Source: Streptococcus parasanguinis (GTDB lineage Bacteria > Bacillota > Bacilli > Lactobacillales > Streptococcaceae). From it: a DNA stretch of 5,101 bases. Positions 1 to 5,101 of this stretch are shown in pieces; positions within the stretch are counted from its first letter, which is position 1; the number at the start of each line of letters is the position of its first letter. A program made the translations under genes and the position numbers. The stretch covers positions 1 to 5,101 of the forward strand of contig JAGZZN010000090.1 in the NCBI GenBank assembly GCA_018377375.1, given 5' to 3'. The notes beneath the pieces were generated by a model. The model made no database searches, was not told where the DNA came from, and saw only the letters and a list, made by a program, of their open reading frames with translations.

Positions 1-525
<525 letters not shown>

Positions 526-560
526 GTTTGTGTTCCTAAGAAGAAAAATAGGCTAAAATG

Positions 561-569
561 TGTTATAAT
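561..569 (+). promoter_or_regulatory. gyrA promoter, extended -10 box
   Basis: TGTTATAAT is a perfect TATAAT (564-569) preceded by the TGn extension. At 17-bp spacing the -35 position (541-546) reads AAGAAA, which is poor, so the promoter seems to depend on the extended -10. Transcription would start around 576, giving a leader of about 30 nt before the gyrA ATG. It drives gyrA and very probably srtA. Confidence 0.7.
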
Positions 570-588
570 AGTATGGTGAATTAAGTAA

Positions 589-595
589 AGAGAGG
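589..595 (+). promoter_or_regulatory. Ribosome binding site of gyrA
   Basis: AGAGAGG lies 10 nt before the ATG at 606. It is a one-mismatch Shine-Dalgarno, weaker than those of srtA, the 92-aa gene and radC in this window. The protein start it supports (MQDNN...) aligns with the usual streptococcal GyrA N-terminus. Confidence 0.6.
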
Positions 596-605
596 CATTT
601 TTTGA

Positions 606-3062
606 ATGCAGGATAATAATCTAATTGATGTGAATTTAACATCAGAAATGAAGACGAGTTTTATCGATTATGCGATGAGTGTTATCGTAGCTCGTGCCCT
701 ACCTGATGTTCGGGATGGTTTAAAACCCGTTCACCGTCGTATTTTGTATGGTATGAATGAATTGGGTGTTACGCCAGATAAACCACATAAGAAGTCAGCC
801 CGTATCACAGGGGATGTTATGGGTAAATACCACCCACACGGGGATTCCTCTATTTATGAAGCCATGGTTCGGATGGCGCAATGGTGGAGCTATCGCTATA
901 TGCTAGTGGACGGCCATGGGAACTTTGGTTCTATGGACGGTGATGGTGCCGCTGCACAACGGTATACTGAAGCCCGTATGAGTAAGATCGCTCTTGAAAT
1001 GTTGAGGGATATCAACAAAAATACAGTTGATTTCGCTGATAACTATGATGCCAGCGAGCGTGAACCTTTGGTCTTACCTGCACGTTTCCCTAACCTTCTG
1101 GTTAATGGTGCTACTGGGATTGCTGTTGGGATGGCAACCAATATTCCTCCTCACAATTTGGGAGAAACCATTGATGCAGTGAAGCTGATGATGGATAATC
1201 CTGAGGTAACGACCCGTGAACTCATGGAAGTTCTTCCTGGTCCAGATTTCCCGACAGGTGCTTTGGTCATGGGGAAATCAGGGATCCACAAAGCCTATGA
1301 GACAGGGAAAGGATCAATCGTTCTTCGTTCTCGTACAGAGATTGAAGTGACAAAGAGTGGACGTGAACGGATTGTTGTTACTGAGTTCCCTTATATGGTC
1401 AATAAAACCAAGGTTCACGAACATATTGTTCGCTTGGTGCAAGAAAAACGGATCGAAGGAATTACAGCTGTACGTGATGAGTCAAACCGTGAAGGGGTTC
1501 GTTTTGTCATTGAGGTGCGCCGGGATGCTTCGGCTAATGTTATTTTGAACAACCTCTTTAAGATGACGCAAATGCAAACCAACTTTGGCTTCAATATGTT
1601 GGCGATTCAAAACGGTGTTCCAAAGATCCTTTCTCTTCGTCATATTTTAGGTGCTTATATCGAGCACCAAACAGAAGTGGTGACTCGACGGACCATCTTT
1701 GATAAAGAAAAAGCTGAAGCACGTGCCCATATTTTAGAAGGTTTGCTGATTGCCTTGGATCACATCGATGAAGTGATCCGGATTATCCGCAATAGCCAGA
1801 CAGACGCTGAAGCACAAGCTGAATTGATGGCTAAATTCAAGCTTTCTGAACGTCAAAGCCAAGCTATTTTGGACATGCGTCTTCGTCGTTTGACCGGTTT
1901 GGAACGAGACAAGATCCAAAGTGAATACGATGATTTGGTTGCCTTGATTGCTGATTTGGCTGATATTTTGGCGAAACCAGAACGTGTGGCGACCATCATC
2001 AAGGAAGAATTGGAAGAAGTCAAACGCAAGTTTGGCGATGCTCGCCGAACTGAGTTGATGATCGGAGAAGTCCTTTCTCTTGAAGATGAGGACTTGATCG
2101 AAGAAACAGATGTCTTGATCACCCTTTCTAATAAAGGTTACATCAAACGTTTGGACCAAGCAGAATTCACTGCTCAAAAACGTGGTGGACGTGGGGTTCA
2201 AGGAACTGGTGTCAAAGATGATGATTTTGTCCGTGAACTAGTATCTACGAGCACTCATGATCATTTGCTCTTCTTTACCAATAAGGGGCGTGTCTATCGT
2301 CTGAAAGGTTATGAGATTCCAGAATATGGCCGGACAGCCAAAGGATTGCCAATCGTCAACCTCTTAAAATTGGACGAAGGTGAATCGATTCAAACCATTA
2401 TTAATGTGGAGCAAGATCGCAGTGACGAAGCCTATCTTTTCTTTACGACGCGACAAGGTTTGGTCAAGAGGACCAATGTAGCTGAATTTTCAAATATTCG
2501 TCAGAACGGTCTCAAAGCTTTGAATCTGCGTGATGAGGATGAATTGATCAATGTCTTTCTTACAGACGGCAATACTGACGTCATTATCGGTACCAAGTAT
2601 GGTTATTCTGTCCGCTTTAATGAGGCTGTAGTCCGGAATATGGGTCGTTCTGCCACAGGTGTACGTGGTGTGAATCTCCGTGAAGGAGACAAGGTTGTTG
2701 GGGCTAGTGTCGTTACGGACCAAGATGAAGTATTGATCATCACGGAAAAAGGATATGGTAAGCGGACAATGGCTAGCGAATACCCAACAAAAGGCCGTGG
2801 TGGTAAAGGTATCAAAACCGCCAATATTACAGAGAAAAATGGTCCCTTAGCTGGTCTTTTAACCGTTAAAGGGGATGAAGATCTGATGATCATTACCGAT
2901 ACCGGAGTCATGATCCGCACAAGTGTTGGTAATATCTCTCAAACGGGTCGTTCAACTCAGGGTGTGAAAGTCATGAGACTGGATCAGGATGCGAAAATTG
3001 TGACCTTTACAACAGTCCAGCCCGATGAAAAAGATGAAGAAGTAGTGGAAGAAAACGAATAG
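606..3062 (+). CDS. gyrA: DNA gyrase subunit A
   Basis: This is the breakage-reunion subunit of gyrase (A2B2 with GyrB), which introduces negative supercoils using ATP. At 818 aa it is full length for streptococci. The N-terminal winged-helix and tower region spans roughly residues 30-490. The catalytic tyrosine is Y120 in AAQRYTEAR, with its partner R119. The quinolone-resistance region carries the susceptible-type residues S81 and E85 ([12 protein letters not shown]). The GyrA box QKRGGRG (524-530) separates it from topoisomerase IV ParC. The C-terminal pinwheel (about 502-780) shows six repeats of the form DxLxITxKGxxxR, for example starting at D502 and near 757. The last 14 residues are acid-rich ([14 protein letters not shown]), the kind of tail that tunes DNA wrapping in some gyrases. 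srtA follows after 13 nt, with no terminator between. Identification is secure. Confidence 0.99.
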   Translation: MQDNNLIDVNLTSEMKTSFIDYAMSVIVARALPDVRDGLKPVHRRILYGMNELGVTPDKPHKKSARITGDVMGKYHPHGDSSIYEAMVRMAQWWSYRYMLVDGHGNFGSMDGDGAAAQRYTEARMSKIALEMLRDINKNTVDFADNYDASEREPLVLPARFPNLLVNGATGIAVGMATNIPPHNLGETIDAVKLMMDNPEVTTRELMEVLPGPDFPTGALVMGKSGIHKAYETGKGSIVLRSRTEIEVTKSGRERIVVTEFPYMVNKTKVHEHIVRLVQEKRIEGITAVRDESNREGVRFVIEVRRDASANVILNNLFKMTQMQTNFGFNMLAIQNGVPKILSLRHILGAYIEHQTEVVTRRTIFDKEKAEARAHILEGLLIALDHIDEVIRIIRNSQTDAEAQAELMAKFKLSERQSQAILDMRLRRLTGLERDKIQSEYDDLVALIADLADILAKPERVATIIKEELEEVKRKFGDARRTELMIGEVLSLEDEDLIEETDVLITLSNKGYIKRLDQAEFTAQKRGGRGVQGTGVKDDDFVRELVSTSTHDHLLFFTNKGRVYRLKGYEIPEYGRTAKGLPIVNLLKLDEGESIQTIINVEQDRSDEAYLFFTTRQGLVKRTNVAEFSNIRQNGLKALNLRDEDELINVFLTDGNTDVIIGTKYGYSVRFNEAVVRNMGRSATGVRGVNLREGDKVVGASVVTDQDEVLIITEKGYGKRTMASEYPTKGRGGKGIKTANITEKNGPLAGLLTVKGDEDLMIITDTGVMIRTSVGNISQTGRSTQGVKVMRLDQDAKIVTFTTVQPDEKDEEVVEENE

Positions 3063-3063
3063 A

Positions 3064-3070
3064 TAAGGGG
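3064..3070 (+). promoter_or_regulatory. Ribosome binding site of srtA
   Basis: TAAGGGG begins two bases after the gyrA stop codon and ends 5 nt before the srtA ATG at 3076. It fills most of the 13-nt gap. This leaves no room for a separate promoter there and points to translation from the gyrA transcript. Confidence 0.75.
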
Positions 3071-3075
3071 ACAGC

Positions 3076-3819
3076 ATGTCACGCAAAAGAAAAAAGAAAA
3101 AGAGTTTACGCAATACTCTTATCAACATCGTTGCAACACTTTTGATTATTCTCTCGCTTCTCTTGATTTTCAATGCTCCGATTCGAAATATGATTATGGT
3201 TTGGCATACCAACCAATACCAGGTTAGCAAGGTCGATAAAAAAACCATTGACAAGAATAAAGAAGTGAAGACGAGCTTTGATTTTCAACATGTCCAGTCA
3301 CTTTCGACGGAAGCCGTCATCAATGCCCAATGGCAAGCTCAAAAACTACCAGTAATTGGGGGGATTTCGATTCCTGAATTAAACATGAACCTTCCGATCT
3401 TTAAGGGACTTGAAAATGTAGCCCTTTACTACGGAGCAGGGACCATGAAGGAAAACCAAATCATGGGACAAGGCAATTATTCTCTTGCTAGTCACCATGT
3501 ATTTGGCCTAACTGGAGCAAATGCCATGTTATTCTCACCATTAGAGAAAGCCAAGGCTGGTATGAAGATCTACATCACGGACAAAGAAAAAATCTATACA
3601 TATGTCATCTCGTCTGTTGAGACAGTGACTCCAGACCGTGTAGATGTGATTCAAGATCGTGAAGGCGTCAATGAGATCACCTTGGTGACCTGTGAGGATG
3701 CTGCAGCGACTTACCGTACGATTGTAAAAGGAAATTTGGAAACCTCTGTTGACTATGACAAGGCTCCAAAAGACATCCTGGATTCATTCAGCAAGTCTTA
3801 TAATCAAATGCAACTTTAA
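3076..3819 (+). CDS. srtA: Class A sortase (housekeeping LPXTG transpeptidase)
   Basis: Sortase A cleaves surface proteins at LPXTG between Thr and Gly and joins them to the peptidoglycan precursor on the outer face of the membrane. The 247-aa protein has a very basic N-terminus (RKRKKKK, residues 3-9) and one membrane segment (about 15-32). The rest is extracellular, so it is a type II membrane protein. The sortase fold carries the catalytic His in SLASHH (H140), Cys in TLVTC (C206) and Arg (R214, eight residues after the Cys), matching the class A triad. Length equals that of typical streptococcal SrtA. It lies 13 nt behind gyrA, the conserved streptococcal location, and is closed by a terminator 7 nt after its stop. 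Nearby pilin or surface-protein genes, which would suggest a class C sortase, are absent. Identification is secure. Confidence 0.97.
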   Translation: MSRKRKKKKSLRNTLINIVATLLIILSLLLIFNAPIRNMIMVWHTNQYQVSKVDKKTIDKNKEVKTSFDFQHVQSLSTEAVINAQWQAQKLPVIGGISIPELNMNLPIFKGLENVALYYGAGTMKENQIMGQGNYSLASHHVFGLTGANAMLFSPLEKAKAGMKIYITDKEKIYTYVISSVETVTPDRVDVIQDREGVNEITLVTCEDAAATYRTIVKGNLETSVDYDKAPKDILDSFSKSYNQMQL

Positions 3820-3825
3820 GAAAAT

Positions 3826-3857
3826 AAAGCCCGAGACAGAGATGTCTGGGCTTTTTC
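3826..3857 (+). terminator. Factor-independent terminator of gyrA-srtA
   Basis: AAAGCCC (3826-3832) pairs with GGGCTTT (3848-3854), and AGACA (3834-3838) pairs with TGTCT (3843-3847). There is a single bulged G at 3833 and a GAGA loop (3839-3842). Five T (3852-3856) close the stem. It starts 7 nt after the srtA stop. On the reverse strand the stem is followed by ATTTTCTT, so it could also stop antisense transcription. Confidence 0.88.
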
Positions 3858-3881
3858 TATGTAGGAAGCTAGGGGAAATTC

Positions 3882-3955
3882 TTGTAAAATTGTAAGAGAT
3901 TGGTAATATAATGTAAGGAACTTGTCATAATATTGAGGGAAAATCGGTATATAAT
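3882..3955 (+). promoter_or_regulatory. AT-rich promoter region with two -10 boxes, upstream of the 92-aa gene
   Basis: Two perfect TATAAT boxes occur at 3907-3912 and 3950-3955. The first has TTGTAA (3882-3887) upstream at a long 19-bp spacing. The second has TTGTCA (3922-3927) upstream but 22 bp away, too far for a standard promoter, and nothing good at 17 bp. Either could start transcription of the 92-aa gene: a start near 3919 or 3962, both ahead of its Shine-Dalgarno. Because a terminator sits just upstream, some promoter is needed here. Which box is used cannot be told from sequence. Confidence 0.55.
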
Positions 3956-3974
3956 AGAGGAGAAAGAGTATGAT

Positions 3975-3982
3975 AAGGAGGT
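3975..3982 (+). promoter_or_regulatory. Ribosome binding site of the 92-aa gene (decides a GTG start)
   Basis: AAGGAGGT is a perfect Shine-Dalgarno, 6 nt before the GTG at 3989. The reading frame contains no internal ATG, so this site settles the start. Confidence 0.85.
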
Positions 3983-3988
3983 AGAATA

Positions 3989-4267
3989 GTGACGAAAGAG
4001 CGAATTTATCATCTCTTACATCATTTCTACAATCTCTTGGTAAATGATTTTCCACGAAATGGTTTAATTACGAAAGGAATCTACGAAGTAGAGCAAGTCT
4101 ACCAAGCTTTAGAAGCCATACCTCAGAGCCAGGAGTACTTGATTCGCTGTGAAATTCAACAGTTTTTAAAGGAGCTTGAACAAGTTCAAACAGGTTACCA
4201 GATCCGCTTTAATAAAGATGAAGTCTTAGTGTTAGATGATTTGAAGCAAGAAATCGCCTGTAAATAA
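3989..4267 (+). CDS. Small protein of unknown function (92 aa)
   Basis: I do not recognise the family. The perfect Shine-Dalgarno at ideal spacing, the promoter-like boxes upstream and its place between a terminator and radC argue that it is a real gene. The protein has no signal peptide or membrane segment, so it is probably cytoplasmic. An N-terminal helix rich in His and Leu (residues 4-18) is followed by FPRNGLITKGIYEVEQVYQAL (21-41), which may be helical. A Gln/Glu-rich helix (about 47-68) comes next, and a short strand-like end (QIRFNKDEVLVLDD, 71-84). The two cysteines (C54, C91) form no metal-binding pattern. The predicted content suggests a small helical, possibly dimerising protein; that is inference only. 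It reads in the same direction as radC, 54 nt upstream, with no terminator between them, so the two may be cotranscribed. Confidence 0.8.
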   Translation: MTKERIYHLLHHFYNLLVNDFPRNGLITKGIYEVEQVYQALEAIPQSQEYLIRCEIQQFLKELEQVQTGYQIRFNKDEVLVLDDLKQEIACK

Positions 4268-4280
4268 TGAAATTTCGTCG

Positions 4281-4302
4281 TTTTCTCCATTTATTACGAA
4301 TT
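4281..4302 (+). promoter_or_regulatory. Candidate ComX (SigX) competence promoter before radC
   Basis: TACGAATT at 4295-4302 matches 7 of 8 bases of the streptococcal com-box (TACGAATA), the -10-like element read by the alternative sigma factor ComX. A T-rich stretch (TTTTCT, 4281-4286) lies 8 nt upstream, where com-box promoters usually have a T tract. radC is a known late competence gene in streptococci, which raises the prior. Against it: the last base differs from consensus, and the predicted start (about 4309) leaves only about 13 nt of leader, with the Shine-Dalgarno almost at the RNA end. Confidence 0.5.
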
Positions 4303-4310
4303 AATAAGTG

Positions 4311-4316
4311 AGGAGG
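4311..4316 (+). promoter_or_regulatory. Ribosome binding site of radC
   Basis: AGGAGG lies 5 nt before the ATG at 4322, a consensus Shine-Dalgarno. It supports the start MYDISF, which agrees with the usual RadC N-terminus (SLLPRERL follows directly). Confidence 0.85.
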
Positions 4317-4321
4317 AAATT

Positions 4322-5005
4322 ATGTACGACATATCATTTATTGAACCATCTTTGCTTCCTAGGGAGCGCTTAGTTTCTGAAGGGGTGGATAAGCTAAGTC
4401 ATCAGGAATTGTTATCCATTCTCTTACGGACAGGTAACAAGCAAAAAAGCGTTTATGAGATTGCACAAGGTCTTTTGAGCTCGGTAAATAGTTTAAAGGA
4501 GTTAGGGCAATTAACCCTAGAGGAGCTACAGGAAATCTCTGGCATTGGGCGAGTGAAGGCCATCGAACTTCAGGCTGTTATTGAGTTTGGACGAAGGATT
4601 CATAAAGATGAACTAATGAGTTCCGAACAAATCATGAGTAGTCAGAAATTGGCCCATAAAATTCAACAGGAAATTGGCCATAAAAAGCAGGAGCACCTAG
4701 TTGCCCTTTATTTGAATACCCAAAATGAAATTATTCATCAGCAGACCATTTTTATTGGAACAGTGAATCGAAGTATCGCGGAGCCGCGTGAAATCCTGCA
4801 TTATGCACTGAAGCACATGGCAACCTCCATTATCTTGGCTCACAATCATCCATCTGGTGCCGTATTTCCCAGTAAAAATGATGATGAAGTAACGCATCGA
4901 GTCTTAGAGGCCTGTGAAGTGATGGGCTTAACCCTATTGGATCACTTGATTGTATCTGAAGAAAACTATTATAGTTACCGAGAAGAAACCGATTATTTGG
5001 TATAA
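4322..5005 (+). CDS. radC: RadC family (UPF0758) JAMM/MPN-domain protein
   Basis: At 227 aa this is full length for the family. The N-terminal part opens with the conserved PRERL (13-17) and has a helix-hairpin-helix-like DNA-binding segment around GIGRVKA (74-80). The C-terminal MPN domain (about 105-227) carries the JAMM metal site [15 protein letters not shown]174, H176, S184 and D187, plus the conserved PREI glutamate (E157). All expected metal ligands are present, so the protein looks intact. The name comes from an old repair phenotype in E. coli later traced to another gene. Its biochemical function is unsettled, although in streptococci it belongs to the ComX-induced late competence set while being largely dispensable for transformation. 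A candidate com-box lies upstream. The gene may also be read from the promoter of the 92-aa gene. Confidence 0.95.
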   Translation: MYDISFIEPSLLPRERLVSEGVDKLSHQELLSILLRTGNKQKSVYEIAQGLLSSVNSLKELGQLTLEELQEISGIGRVKAIELQAVIEFGRRIHKDELMSSEQIMSSQKLAHKIQQEIGHKKQEHLVALYLNTQNEIIHQQTIFIGTVNRSIAEPREILHYALKHMATSIILAHNHPSGAVFPSKNDDEVTHRVLEACEVMGLTLLDHLIVSEENYYSYREETDYLV

Positions 5006-5061
5006 AAAAGAGAGTGGGACAGAAATCGGTAATTCGTTAGAATTCGATTTCGTCGTCCCAC
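5004..5061 (-). terminator. Long hairpin, terminator-like for minus-strand transcription
   Basis: GTGGGAC (5014-5020) pairs with GTCCCAC (5055-5061), GAAATCG (5022-5028) with CGATTTC (5045-5051), and AATTC (5031-5035) with GAATT (5040-5044). The loop is GTTA, with small internal loops between stems. On the plus strand no T-run follows, so it is not a standard terminator for radC. On the minus strand it is followed by TCTCTTTTTTATA, whose T-tract overlaps the radC stop codon. This would fit a convergent gene beyond the right edge. Confidence 0.6.
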
Positions 5062-5101
5062 CTCCGCACAGTTGAGTAGGGCTGTAAAAGCTGATGAAAT
5101 C
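5011..5101. repeat. Streptococcal intergenic repeat, left part (continues beyond window)
   Basis: The stretch from the GTGGGAC hairpin through CGCACAGTTGAGTAGGGCTG to the edge resembles, from memory, a sequence found many times between genes in sanguinis/parasanguinis-type streptococci. It has no reading frame of note. Only one copy is in the window, so repetition cannot be shown here. I do not assign it to a named class (BOX, RUP or SPRITE), since I cannot match those with certainty. Confidence 0.5.

Noticed and set aside
1357..1548. 63-codon plus-strand frame inside gyrA
   Set aside because: It is out of frame within a conserved gene, with no Shine-Dalgarno and no recognisable product.
1734..2201. 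155-codon open frame on the minus strand inside gyrA, and a 89-codon one within the same stretch (1853-2122)
   Set aside because: Both are antisense to an intact, strongly conserved GyrA sequence and have no recognisable protein. They are shadows of its codon use.
2490..2920. Minus-strand frames of 77 and 105 codons opposite the gyrA C-terminal domain
   Set aside because: They overlap each other and lie wholly within gyrA. They resemble no known protein.
2952..3291. Minus-strand frames opposite the gyrA end and srtA start, with a hydrophobic stretch
   Set aside because: The hydrophobic and Phe-rich residues are the complement of the Lys-rich N-terminus and membrane segment of SrtA, not an independent gene.
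3816..4055. 79-codon minus-strand frame with a membrane-like segment over the promoter region of the 92-aa gene
   Set aside because: It starts at a GTG without a Shine-Dalgarno and runs through AT-rich promoter sequence and a terminator. The hydrophobic residues reflect base composition.
4272..4281. Ten-base identity ATTTCGTCGT with the right-edge repeat (5047-5056), suggesting a remnant copy before radC
   Set aside because: The match stops at ten bases, the flanks differ, and no hairpin partner is present. Chance is the simpler explanation.
4697..4897. 66-codon minus-strand frame inside radC
   Set aside because: It lies opposite the conserved JAMM region of radC and has no supporting translation signal.

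Overview
The window is a low-GC Firmicute chromosome segment. It almost certainly comes from an oral Streptococcus of the mitis/sanguinis/parasanguinis type. The evidence is the gene order (divergent ldh and gyrA, then srtA directly behind gyrA), the protein sequences, the strong AAGGAGG-type ribosome binding sites, and a GTGGGAC...GTCCCAC hairpin repeat at the right edge of a kind common in these species. I see no tRNA, rRNA, CRISPR array, transposase or prophage gene. This is a core region.

Layout. (1) The 5' part of ldh (L-lactate dehydrogenase) lies on the minus strand and runs off the left edge. (2) A 198-bp divergent intergenic region holds the ldh promoter, a CcpA-type catabolite-responsive element (cre) and an extended -10 promoter for gyrA. 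(3) gyrA (gyrase A subunit, complete, 818 aa) is followed after 13 nt by srtA (class A sortase, complete, 247 aa). The pair looks like one operon, closed by a factor-independent terminator. (4) A 130-bp AT-rich stretch with two TATAAT boxes precedes a 92-aa protein of unknown function (GTG start, perfect Shine-Dalgarno). (5) After 54 nt comes radC (JAMM/MPN family, 227 aa). A near-consensus ComX (SigX) box sits in that gap, fitting the known place of radC among late competence genes in streptococci. (6) A long hairpin and the start of a streptococcal intergenic repeat close the window. Its T-tract faces the minus strand, so a convergent gene may lie just beyond the edge.

How the parts fit. 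Ldh is the main NAD-regenerating fermentative enzyme, and the cre placed upstream of its promoter suggests sugar-dependent activation by CcpA. GyrA sets negative supercoiling, and SrtA, made from the same transcript, anchors LPXTG surface proteins. radC and possibly the 92-aa gene form a separate unit with a candidate competence promoter. None of the genes is evidently broken or foreign. The most useful leads are regulatory (cre, ComX box, leader structures), the unknown 92-aa gene and the right-edge repeat. I found no convincing new multi-gene system.
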